Below are positions 1 to 6,590 of a DNA stretch of 11,422 bases, in pieces. The notes under the pieces were generated by a model. It was not told the DNA's origin, searched no databases, and was given only the letters and a program-made list of their open reading frames with translations. The position numbers and the translations under genes were made by a program. Each line of letters begins with the position of its first letter. Within the stretch, counting starts at the first letter, position 1. The DNA comes from Candidatus Schekmanbacteria bacterium (lineage in GTDB: Bacteria > Schekmanbacteria > GWA2-38-11 > J061), in NCBI GenBank assembly GCA_003695725.1, contig RFHX01000118.1, positions 1 to 11,422 of the forward strand, read 5' to 3'.

Positions 1-780
1 GGTTATGATGAAGTGCTTGAGGATTTGGAGGAAAGTTTGAAAAATCTGCAAACTGACAAAATAGAAATTTATCAGATACATGAACTTGGCCCTGATGAAG
101 TCGAACAGGTTATGAGAAAAGATGGGGCCCTCGACGCTTTCAAAAGAGCAAAGTCGGAAGGGATGATTGATTTCATTGGGCTAACAAGTCATCATACACA
201 GGTTATGGTTGATCTGATCAAGACCGGCGAGTTTGACACGGTGATGTTTCCTTTCAATGTTATAGAGCGTGAACCTGAAGCAGAGTTGGTAGGACTATGC
301 AGGTCTTTGAATGTAGGAACCATTGTAATGAAGGCTTTGGCAGGAGGTGTGATAAGAAATATAGAAAATTCCCATAGGTTTTTATGCGGCTATCCGCTTG
401 ATAATATTCTCGTTGGTTGTGCAACTGTAGATGAGCTTAATGAAAATATTGATTTTATGGAAAAAGCAAAACCATTGAGCGCTGAGGAGCTGAAGAAATT
501 TGAAGAAGAAGTGGCTCCTCTCGGTAAAGATTTCTGTCGAAGATGCAATTATTGTATGCCATGTCCCAATGACATTATAATTCCTGTTATGATACACCTT
601 ACATGGCAGAGAATGAAAGGGCAGGGATATGAGAAAATGTCATCCCATGAAAAGGAGAGAGCAAAGAATCTTTCTATTTGGTGGCAGGCATGTACTGAAT
701 GCGGCGAGTGCGAGCAGAAATGCCCCTATGATCTACCTACTATTGAACGCAAAAGGGAATTGATGGAAAAATTTTCCTAA
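1..780 (+). CDS. Aldo/keto reductase with C-terminal 4Fe-4S dicluster domain (5' partial)
   Basis: The reading frame is open from base 1, so the gene starts upstream of the window. The GTG at position 13 is an internal valine codon and not the start. The 259 visible residues hold the second half of an NADPH-type aldo/keto reductase barrel: the segment with YQIH (H27 of the fragment, the usual catalytic histidine position) is followed by typical barrel strands. The last 80 residues form a ferredoxin-like domain. It has C179-x2-C182-x2-C185-x2-C188-P and C231-x2-C234-x2-C237-x3-C241-P, a pattern for two 4Fe-4S clusters. This architecture is known in a family of anaerobe-enriched aldo/keto reductases whose substrates are mostly undefined. 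I infer a cytoplasmic oxidoreductase that could pass electrons through the clusters. The gene ends 6 bp before the convergent DUF362 gene. The N-terminal catalytic Asp, Tyr and Lys lie outside the window. Confidence 0.9.
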   Translation, partial: GYDEVLEDLEESLKNLQTDKIEIYQIHELGPDEVEQVMRKDGALDAFKRAKSEGMIDFIGLTSHHTQVMVDLIKTGEFDTVMFPFNVIEREPEAELVGLCRSLNVGTIVMKALAGGVIRNIENSHRFLCGYPLDNILVGCATVDELNENIDFMEKAKPLSAEELKKFEEEVAPLGKDFCRRCNYCMPCPNDIIIPVMIHLTWQRMKGQGYEKMSSHEKERAKNLSIWWQACTECGECEQKCPYDLPTIERKRELMEKFS

Positions 781-786
781 TTATTC

Positions 787-1827
787 TTACACTTCAATCA
801 GTTCTACATTCTTCAAGTTTGCCGTACCAAGTCCAAGTTTTTCTGCATGTTCTAAGGCAGGTTCCCAAATTTCTGTTTTATATGTTGAGTCGTTTTCTGC
901 CATCAATTTTGAACAATAGGCATCAGTTGCTACAATATCACCGCTGATTATTAGCTTATTTATTCCTTTTTTTACCTTTCCTCGCGTTAGATAAGGACCT
1001 GATACAGTTAACAGGTCTTGCGCATCTACAATATTGAGTTCACATCTTACCGCATCAGCAAATTCTGCGGCAAGCATCCTGAAGGGAATGCGAAATTCTT
1101 CATTCCATTCTCCTGAATCGATTGATTTTCCATTATGAAGTTTTAGATGACCGTCCCAGCGGTTTGATCCGCGCACAGAGCCGAAGTGATTCTTCAGGGC
1201 GCAAGTAAATCCCGCTTCATCATGTCTTTTTATATTACAAATATTGATTACTACATCTGCTTTTGCCAAGTGATTGGAAAGTCCAATCGGATTTTGGACT
1301 ATCCATCCTTCTTTTTTGACATCCGTGAAAGCGCTGTCATCTGCCGGGTTGACTGCAATTGCTTCTGCGCCGATCTTTTTTGCTTTTTCATATAATCCCA
1401 TCAATCTAAAAGTCCTTTGAGGCACAGAGTCATAAATAGCAATCTCCTTTGCCCCGCAATCTTTTACAATCTTTGCAATGGAGATCAAAAAATTTGGTTC
1501 AGTGCATACAGGATATGGAGTAGGTGCAACAGCATTCGGTTTTAAAATTACTGATTTCCCTTTCACAAGTTTTTCTATACCGCCAATTTTATCAAGGGCT
1601 TTTTTTAATCTCTCAATTCTATCATCCCCTTCTGCTACTATAAGAAGCGGTTTGCCATCTTTTAGAAATAGATTTCCAAGACCCTGTCGAGGTGAGATGA
1701 TTTCTTCCACTTCTGCCCTACTGCCTTTGTTGAGAGGAAGAAGCGAGTAAGCAATGACGCCAGTTGCACCAAAATACGCCTTTTTAATGAAATTTCTCCT
1801 TGAAAACTTGTTGTCTTTACTTTTCAT
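787..1827 (-). CDS. Tat-exported DUF362 domain protein
   Basis: This 346-residue protein starts with a clear twin-arginine signal: S-R-R-N-F-I-K-K at residues 9-16, a hydrophobic stretch at about 17-32, and a possible cleavage site after S-R-A at 36-38. The mature part matches DUF362, with the K-P-N motif at 96-98, a K-R-H at 200-202, and the A-L-K-N-H-F-G block at 210-216. DUF362 proteins are often fused or adjacent to Fe-S ferredoxin domains, but this copy has only a few scattered cysteines and no cluster motif. The biochemical role of the family is unknown. The Tat signal implies export in a folded state, so a periplasmic location is likely if the cell is diderm. The start is supported by AAGGGG about 7 nt upstream of the ATG. 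The gene stands alone, convergent with the Fe-S aldo/keto reductase and divergent from the nuclease gene. Confidence 0.88.
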   Translation of the reverse strand: MKSKDNKFSRRNFIKKAYFGATGVIAYSLLPLNKGSRAEVEEIISPRQGLGNLFLKDGKPLLIVAEGDDRIERLKKALDKIGGIEKLVKGKSVILKPNAVAPTPYPVCTEPNFLISIAKIVKDCGAKEIAIYDSVPQRTFRLMGLYEKAKKIGAEAIAVNPADDSAFTDVKKEGWIVQNPIGLSNHLAKADVVINICNIKRHDEAGFTCALKNHFGSVRGSNRWDGHLKLHNGKSIDSGEWNEEFRIPFRMLAAEFADAVRCELNIVDAQDLLTVSGPYLTRGKVKKGINKLIISGDIVATDAYCSKLMAENDSTYKTEIWEPALEHAEKLGLGTANLKNVELIEV

Positions 1828-1883
1828 TTTCTACCCCTTTTTTATTTTAAATTTTATTTTTTGCAGATTAGCATTCTCGTTAT

Positions 1884-1912
1884 TAGCTATAAAATTGCTG
1901 TTAGCGTGTCAA
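1884..1912 (-). promoter_or_regulatory. Candidate sigma70 promoter for the DUF362 gene
   Basis: On the minus strand a perfect TTGACA lies at 1912-1907. A -10-like TAGCTA follows at 17 bp spacing (1889-1884), and an overlapping TATAGC at 15 bp. The transcript would begin near 1878, giving a leader of about 50 nt that contains the AAGGGG ribosome site. The -35 is strong and the -10 weak, and the region is AT-rich, so this is a prediction only. Confidence 0.4.
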
Positions 1913-1929
1913 AATTAAAATTAGTGCTT

Positions 1930-2019
1930 TATTTGAATATTTATTAGAGTATAATTTTTTATGCAATATTTGAATAGTTATTGATTAATTAGATAAGATT
2001 GATAATTATGTAATGAGGT
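1930..2019 (+). promoter_or_regulatory. AT-rich upstream region of the nuclease gene with repeated TATTTGAATA and GAGGT ribosome site
   Basis: The 10-mer TATTTGAATA occurs at 1930-1939 and again at 1967-1976. A TATAAT sits at 1950-1955, but the only good -35-like hexamer near it (TTGAAT, 1933-1938) is just 11 bp away, which is too close for a normal promoter. A second possibility is TTGAAT at 1970-1975 with TAAGAT at 1994-1999 (18 bp). The ribosome site GAGGT is at 2015-2019, 7 nt before the ATG. A promoter must lie here because the upstream gene is divergent, but I cannot say which pair of hexamers is used. Confidence 0.3.
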
Positions 2020-2026
2020 AAACTTT

Positions 2027-3232
2027 ATGAGCAATAAAAGGCCTACTTATTCCCATTCAAGACTACAAACATTCGAAAACTGTCCTCTTCAGTATAAATT
2101 TAAATACATTGACAGAATAAAAAGTGAGGAAGAAGGAATAGAGGCGTTTCTTGGTAAAAGATTTCATGAAGCAATGGAAAAACTTTATGGGGATATGAGA
2201 TATAAAATTCTTACGCTGGACGAACTTCTCGATTATTTTGATGAACAATGGGAAAAGAATTATTCAGAAGATATTGTCATAGTAAAAAAGAATAGGACAA
2301 AGGAAGATTATTACAATCTTTGTAAAGAGTGTATAAAAAACTATTATCAGAGATATTATCCCTTCAATAGTTCAAAATTGATTGCCCTCGAGAAGTATGT
2401 GAAGATTAATTTAGACGATTATGGCAACTATCAACTTGGAGGATATATTGATAGACTCTCTCAAAGGGAGGATGGAACATATGAAATACATGATTATAAG
2501 ACATCCGGGTCTTTGCCAGAACAGGAAAAAATTGACAATGACCGCCAACTTGCGCTCTATCAACTTGGCGTGCAAAATTTGTGGAATGATGTAGAGAAGG
2601 TAGAATTGATATGGCATTATGTCGTATTTGATAAAGAGATTGTATCGAGGCGAAGCAATGAACAATTGGAAGAACTCAAAAAAGAAACAATTGCCCTTAT
2701 TGACAGAATTGAAAATACGGAAGAATTTTTGCCTAATGAAAGCGCTCTTTGTGATTGGTGTACCTATCAAGATTTGTGCCCTTTGAAAAAGCATAAAACC
2801 AAGCTTGAATCTCTACCTGTAAATGAATATCTTGCCGATGACGGCGTCAATCTCGTCAATACTTATGTAAAATTGAAAAAAGAGATTAGCGACAGGGAAG
2901 CAGAATTGAATAAAGTAAAAGAAGCTGTTTTTGCATATGCAGAAAGAGAAGGAATCTCAGTAATATGCGGAAGTGATAAGCAACTGAAAATATCTCAAAC
3001 AGAAGGTCTTTCTGTTCCATCCAAGAAAAGTGAAGAGCGAAAGAAACTTGAAGAGATAATTCGTTCAGCAGGAAAATGGAATGAAGTGTCGACTTTGGAT
3101 AACTCTGCCTTAAAGGATAAACTTAAAGCCGACAAATGGGATAAGGGATTGGTGGATGAGATTAAAAAGTTTATTACTCCTACCATTAGCAAGCGAATAA
3201 GTATTTCAACACTCAGGAGAGATGAAGATTAA
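2027..3232 (+). CDS. RecB/Cas4-like PD-(D/E)XK nuclease with Fe-S cluster signature
   Basis: This 401-residue protein has the features of the RecB/AddB/Cas4 exonuclease superfamily. They are the N-terminal Y-S-H-S-R-L-Q-T-F block leading to C19, H47 in G-K-R-F-H-E (motif I), D142 in G-G-Y-I-D-R, D156-Y-K158 in the I-H-D-Y-K-T core, and Q174-x3-Y178. C242-x2-C245-x5-C251 together with C19 gives the four cysteines that hold a 4Fe-4S cluster in AddB and Cas4. The predicted role is Mg-dependent single-strand DNA end cleavage in repair or recombination. About 150 residues follow the last cysteine and include a charged, helical and probably coiled stretch (around 280-310), which is longer than Cas4 proteins. 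No cas genes, helicase or AddA partner are visible here, so an adaptation role is unsupported. All catalytic residues appear intact. The ATG is set by GAGGT 7 nt upstream and the family-typical N-terminus. Confidence 0.9.
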   Translation: MSNKRPTYSHSRLQTFENCPLQYKFKYIDRIKSEEEGIEAFLGKRFHEAMEKLYGDMRYKILTLDELLDYFDEQWEKNYSEDIVIVKKNRTKEDYYNLCKECIKNYYQRYYPFNSSKLIALEKYVKINLDDYGNYQLGGYIDRLSQREDGTYEIHDYKTSGSLPEQEKIDNDRQLALYQLGVQNLWNDVEKVELIWHYVVFDKEIVSRRSNEQLEELKKETIALIDRIENTEEFLPNESALCDWCTYQDLCPLKKHKTKLESLPVNEYLADDGVNLVNTYVKLKKEISDREAELNKVKEAVFAYAEREGISVICGSDKQLKISQTEGLSVPSKKSEERKKLEEIIRSAGKWNEVSTLDNSALKDKLKADKWDKGLVDEIKKFITPTISKRISISTLRRDED

Positions 3233-3346
3233 AAGGGTGGATTTTCAGGTCAAACACAAAAGGGGGAATATAATTTTTCACTATGATGAGTAAAAAATAC
3301 TGCACTTTGTGAAAAAGAAGTTTAGAGAGTGAAGGGGAAAGTATAT

Positions 3347-3367
3347 TTTTAAAAGATTCTTTTAAAA
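3347..3367. repeat. Perfect 10-bp inverted repeat (1-bp centre) upstream of the GspE/PilB-like gene
   Basis: The left arm TTTTAAAAGA (3347-3356) and right arm TCTTTTAAAA (3358-3367) are exact reverse complements around T3357. The same bases also read as a direct repeat of TTTTAAAA separated by GATTC. It lies about 50 bp upstream of a TTGACA hexamer and 146 bp before the start codon. It could be an operator, although simple AT-rich composition makes such palindromes more frequent by chance. Confidence 0.5.
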
Positions 3368-3374
3368 CAGATAT

Positions 3375-3405
3375 AAGAATTTAAAGAAAATTTTCAAAAA
3401 TTCTT
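3375..3405. repeat. Nested inverted repeat upstream of the GspE/PilB-like gene
   Basis: The outer arms AAGAATTT (3375-3382) and AAATTCTT (3398-3405) are exact reverse complements. They flank an inner perfect palindrome GAAAATTTTC (3386-3395) with almost the same centre. It begins 8 bp after the first inverted repeat and ends 13 bp before the TTGACA at 3418. It is more like a protein-binding site than a terminator, as no GC-rich stem is present. Confidence 0.45.
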
Positions 3406-3445
3406 GAATATTATTATTTGACATTAATATCATTCATTATAATCT
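3404..3445 (+). promoter_or_regulatory. Candidate promoter region of the GspE/PilB-like gene
   Basis: A perfect TTGACA (3418-3423) and a perfect TATAAT (3438-3443) are present, but only 14 bp separate them. With TTGACA, the overlapping TAATCT (3440-3445) gives 16 bp. An alternative pair is TTGAAT (3404-3409) with TATCAT (3428-3433) at 18 bp. Transcription would start around 3440-3452, giving a leader of about 60-70 nt. No sigma54 -24/-12 element is seen. The ribosome site GAAGGA (3504-3509) lies only 3 nt before the ATG at 3513, which is shorter than usual. Confidence 0.45.
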
Positions 3446-3512
3446 AAAATCTGAGAAATGAGTTGAAACTTTTTTTTCATTCATATCTTCTGTTTTTTAG
3501 AAAGAAGGATAA

Positions 3513-5411
3513 ATGGTTGACCTCCAACGCTCTAAAAAATTAGGTAGTCTCCTATTGGAAGCAGGCCTCATAACCCAAGCACAGCTTGACCAAGCCTTGA
3601 AAAAACAGAAGTGGACAAAGAAGAAATTTGGAGAAATCATAGTTGAACTCGGGTTTGTTTCTGAAATCGATATAGCGAAGACATTTTCAAGACAGCTTGG
3701 TATAGAATTTATTGATTTTTCAACCACCGTTGTTGAGCCGGAAGCAATACAGATGATTTCTGAGAAGATTTGTCTGAAACATATGGTTATGCCAATAAGC
3801 GTAGATAAACACACACTGAAAGCCGCATTTGCAGACCCTCTGGACCTTGCGGCGATAGATGACTTGAGTTTTGCATCAGGGAGGACTGTAAAACCGCTGT
3901 TGTCAACAGCAAGGCAGATTAAGGAAGCAATTTCCCAATATTATCACCTTTCAACTCCTGTAGAGGAATTAGTAAAGGGAATGGATGTTCCCGGAGTTGT
4001 TGAAATTGTTTTCTCGTCAGAAGATGAGATCGAAGTCTCTGAGCTTATCAGAAAGAGTGAAGACCCGCCAATCGTCAAAATGGTTAACGGAATATTGGCA
4101 AGTGCTGTGGAGCATAATGCAAGCGATATTCACATTGAGCCGCATCAGAAAAAGTTTGTAATGAGAGAACGAATTGACGGCATATTACGAGATGTAATGG
4201 TCTTCCCGAAATGGACGCAGGGATTTGTTACTTCGAGAATAAAGATTATGGCTGGTCTTGATATTACAGAAAAAAGAATACCTCAGGACGGCAGAATTAA
4301 AATTCGTATTCAGGGAAGAGAAATGGATTTAAGAGTATCAACCCTTCCCACAATCTATGGTGAAAAAATTGTAATACGGCTGTTGAATGCAAGGCCGGAT
4401 ATCTTTAGTCTTGATGAAATTGGTTTTTCTCGTGAAGACTTGAAAAAAATAAAAGCTATGTTGCGAAAGAATCAAGGGATTGTCCTTGTAGCAGGTCCCA
4501 CAGGAAGCGGAAAGACATCGACTCTTTATGCGATGCTTAATTATGTCGTATCTCCTGATATAAATGTAGTGACTATCGAAGATCCTGTTGAATATGAAAT
4601 ATCGAGTGCAAATCAGGTTGCAGTAAATGAAAAGATTGGGCTTACATTCCCCTTTGTGTTGCGCTCTATTCTTAGGCAGGATCCTGATATTATAATGCTT
4701 GGTGAAATTAGGGATTCAGAAACAGCTCTGATTTCTTTTCAATCTGCTATGACAGGTCACAGTGTTTTCAGTTCGATACATACAAACAGTGCGGCAGGAA
4801 CAATTACAAGATTGAAAAATATTGGTGTTATGCCTTATCTTATTTCATCTTCTTTGAATGGAGTGGTGTCGCAAAGATTGGTTCGTCTTCTTTGTCCAGC
4901 TTGTAAAGAGGAATACAATCCTGAACCTGAGGAGTTTATAAATCTTGGCGTGTGCAGAAAAGATTTAAAAGATGTCAAGTTTTATAGGGCAAAAGGATGT
5001 CATAAATGTAATTATTTGGGATACAAGGGAAGAATCGGCTTGTTTGAAGTTTTAGTCGTCAATAAGCAAATAAAGAAGATGATTCTTGAAGAAGCTTCAG
5101 AAGACGACATTGAAGAGACGGCAGTATCTTTTGGTATGAAAAAGATTATGGTTGACGGTATTGAGAAGGTTGCAGAAGGATTGACATCTTTAAGTGAATT
5201 GAACCGAATATTTGCTTTCGAAGAAGAGACTATGAATTTCTGTCCGAAATGTCATGGTTACCTAAAATCAAATTTTGTAGCTTGTCCCTTTTGCTGTCAC
5301 TCGATTTCAACAAAATGTTATGCCTGCGGCAAGCATGTACATGCTGATTGGAAATACTGCCCATTCTGTATGGCTGAGCTCAACCTGATGCAATATTCAT
5401 CAACGCACTGA
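3513..5411 (+). CDS. GspE/PilB-family secretion or pilus assembly ATPase with MshEN domain and C-terminal double zinc ribbon
   Basis: This 632-residue protein is a hexameric type II secretion/type IV pilus ATPase acting at the cytoplasmic face of the inner membrane. The N-terminal MshEN region shows two 24-residue motifs (residues 9-32 and 38-61) separated by 5 residues. The ATPase core carries Walker A G328-P-T-G-S-G-K334-T335, the E-D-P-V-E-Y aspartate box, Walker B I393-I-M-L-G-E398 followed by I-R-D, and the histidine box around M-T-G-H. The family zinc site is C461-x2-C464 and C496-x2-C499. After the normal end of the family, residues 577-619 add two zinc ribbons, C577/C580/C591/C594 and C602/C605/C616/C619. 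No pilin, GspF/PilC or prepilin peptidase gene is nearby, so secretion and pilus roles cannot be separated. All motor motifs look intact. The convergent hydrolase gene ends 28 bp downstream. Confidence 0.93.
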   Translation: MVDLQRSKKLGSLLLEAGLITQAQLDQALKKQKWTKKKFGEIIVELGFVSEIDIAKTFSRQLGIEFIDFSTTVVEPEAIQMISEKICLKHMVMPISVDKHTLKAAFADPLDLAAIDDLSFASGRTVKPLLSTARQIKEAISQYYHLSTPVEELVKGMDVPGVVEIVFSSEDEIEVSELIRKSEDPPIVKMVNGILASAVEHNASDIHIEPHQKKFVMRERIDGILRDVMVFPKWTQGFVTSRIKIMAGLDITEKRIPQDGRIKIRIQGREMDLRVSTLPTIYGEKIVIRLLNARPDIFSLDEIGFSREDLKKIKAMLRKNQGIVLVAGPTGSGKTSTLYAMLNYVVSPDINVVTIEDPVEYEISSANQVAVNEKIGLTFPFVLRSILRQDPDIIMLGEIRDSETALISFQSAMTGHSVFSSIHTNSAAGTITRLKNIGVMPYLISSSLNGVVSQRLVRLLCPACKEEYNPEPEEFINLGVCRKDLKDVKFYRAKGCHKCNYLGYKGRIGLFEVLVVNKQIKKMILEEASEDDIEETAVSFGMKKIMVDGIEKVAEGLTSLSELNRIFAFEEETMNFCPKCHGYLKSNFVACPFCCHSISTKCYACGKHVHADWKYCPFCMAELNLMQYSSTH

Positions 5412-5439
5412 AATGTGTAGTCGGCAAAGATATGTATGT

Positions 5440-6141
5440 CTATTCAAGAAGTGCCTTGATTTGATTTGCGGCATTTTCTGTTACTGAATTTCCGTGACCT
5501 ACAAAACACATTTCTGCAGGAAATCTACTGATTTCCTTTACAGATTCGAGAGCTTTCTCATAAAATTCGCATCCTGCTTTAAGGGGAAGACGAAGATTGG
5601 GCATCGTGCTTAGCGAATCGCCGACAAAAATAGCTTTTTTGCTTTTGAAATAATAGCTCAAGCTTCCTCTCGAATGTCCGGGGGTGGATATTACTTCAAT
5701 TCCACCACAGCAGTCAATTAGCTCTCCTCCTTCACAAGGCATATCCACTTTTGTTGGCTCGTAATTCCAGACAAGGTTTTCCATAAAGAACATTATCATC
5801 TTGAATATCTTTCCTCCTATACCTGTCCTTCCCATTGTCCACATCTTCTTCCTTCCTTCAATGAAATCGGTTTCGGTTTGAGCTGCAACAATTTTTGCTC
5901 CTGTTTCAGCTTTCATTTTTGCAAGTGATCCAATATGGTCCATATGGGCATGGGTAATGAGAATGTGAGAAATTTCATTCGGGCTACGACCTATTTGTTT
6001 GATAGCATCTAAGATAATTTTATAATCTCCGGGCATTCCGGTATCAATAAGAACAAGGTCCTCATCTGAAACAAGAAAGATGTTTGAACGGCTTCCCTTG
6101 ACAAAAAAAATCTTCTCTTTTATCTCAGAAATGTTTTCCAT
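5440..6141 (-). CDS. Metallo-beta-lactamase-fold metal-dependent hydrolase
   Basis: The 233-residue sequence has the full set of metal ligands of the MBL fold: H64-A-H66-M-D68-H69, H156 in T-P-G-H-S-R-G, D175 in V-G-D-S, and H216 in V-G-H-G-N. These would bind two metal ions. The size and the T-P-G-H-S signature resemble the glyoxalase II-like (hydroxyacylglutathione hydrolase-like) branch of general hydrolases, but the substrate cannot be told from sequence. A stretch at about 100-125, rich in Met, Phe and Gly, lies between the ligand motifs and may form the substrate lid. There is no signal peptide, so it is probably cytoplasmic. The ATG is supported by an AAAGGAG tract just upstream. It is transcribed alone, convergent with the ATPase gene and divergent from rpmB. 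Confidence 0.88.
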   Translation of the reverse strand: MENISEIKEKIFFVKGSRSNIFLVSDEDLVLIDTGMPGDYKIILDAIKQIGRSPNEISHILITHAHMDHIGSLAKMKAETGAKIVAAQTETDFIEGRKKMWTMGRTGIGGKIFKMIMFFMENLVWNYEPTKVDMPCEGGELIDCCGGIEVISTPGHSRGSLSYYFKSKKAIFVGDSLSTMPNLRLPLKAGCEFYEKALESVKEISRFPAEMCFVGHGNSVTENAANQIKALLE

Positions 6142-6180
6142 TCCTTTTCTCCTTTATTATTTTTTCTAATAATTTTAGAC

Positions 6181-6189
6181 ATTATAGCA
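6181..6189 (-). promoter_or_regulatory. Extended -10 promoter for the MBL-fold hydrolase gene
   Basis: The minus strand reads TGCTATAAT, a perfect TGn-TATAAT extended -10 element. No good -35 hexamer stands 17 bp upstream, which is common for extended -10 promoters. A start near 6174 would give a leader of about 33 nt containing the AAAGGAG ribosome site, so the geometry fits the gene well. Confidence 0.6.
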
Positions 6190-6285
6190 CATAATAGGAA
6201 AGAATTTTACATATAGATTCTCTGTTTTTGAAATAACAAAGAAATCAAAAATAGATCCATTCTTTCCAATGAGTGAATAAAATTC

Positions 6286-6316
6286 TTGCAATAATTTGTG
6301 GAATATGCTCTATAGT
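6286..6316 (+). promoter_or_regulatory. Weak candidate promoter for rpmB
   Basis: TTGCAA (6286-6291) and TATAGT (6311-6316) are the best sigma70-like hexamers before rpmB, but the 19-bp spacer is longer than ideal. Transcription from here would give a leader of about 55 nt. A promoter must lie between 6142 and 6378 because the upstream gene is divergent. Confidence 0.3.
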
Positions 6317-6364
6317 TAAACCCTCTTTTTGGCTTATTTTGTTTATGTAGAGGAAAATGCACGC

Positions 6365-6381
6365 AGGAGGAATGTAAATTG
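6365..6381 (+). promoter_or_regulatory. Strong ribosome binding site deciding the TTG start of rpmB
   Basis: AGGAGG at 6365-6370 is followed 8 nt later by TTG (6379-6381). Between them lies an ATG-TAA start-stop pair (6372-6377), only 1 nt from the ribosome site and out of frame with rpmB. Its position makes it an unlikely initiation site. Confidence 0.75.
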
Positions 6382-6567
6382 GCTATGAAATGTGAAATAT
6401 GCGGTAAGGGTCCACAATTTGGCCACAATGTGAGCCATGCCCATAATGTGACAAATCGCAGGTTTAATCCCAATATTCAGAAAAAGCGGTTAGAGATTAA
6501 TGGGAAGATGAAGACTGTTAAGATATGCACCCGTTGTCTGCGTACAATGGCGAAAACTTCTGCATAG
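6379..6567 (+). CDS. rpmB: 50S ribosomal protein L28 (bL28), zinc-binding form, TTG start
   Basis: This 62-residue protein matches bL28 of the large ribosomal subunit along its whole length: [18 protein letters not shown] near the start, then N-R-R-F-N-P-N, and the C-terminal C-T-R-C-L-R-T. Cysteines C5, C8, C50 and C53 form a zinc site, so this is the C+ form of the protein. I chose TTG at 6379 because AGGAGG (6365-6370) lies 8 nt before it and because it restores the Met-Ala N-terminus usual for bL28. The ATG at 6385 would be 14 nt from the ribosome site. The gene is a single unit here. It ends 23 bp before the end of the convergent methyltransferase gene, and no convincing GC-rich terminator hairpin is seen in that gap. 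Confidence 0.95.
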   Translation: MAMKCEICGKGPQFGHNVSHAHNVTNRRFNPNIQKKRLEINGKMKTVKICTRCLRTMAKTSA

Positions 6568-6590
6568 TCCCGGAAGCCAAGCACTCCTTC

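Noticed and set aside
1936-1947. 12-mer AATATTTATTAG shared with the minus strand at 11343-11354
   Set aside because: Both copies lie in AT-only promoter DNA, where such matches are expected by chance, and nothing around them is alike.
2027-3232. Nuclease as Cas4 of a CRISPR system
   Set aside because: No repeats or cas genes occur in the window, and the protein is much longer than typical Cas4.
3283-3312. Nine-codon ORF in the gap before the ATPase gene
   Set aside because: It is too short, without a well-placed ribosome site, and frames of this length are common by chance.
6207-6473. 88-codon minus-strand frame across the rpmB start
   Set aside because: It overlaps the clearly coding rpmB on the other strand and has no recognisable motif or ribosome site.
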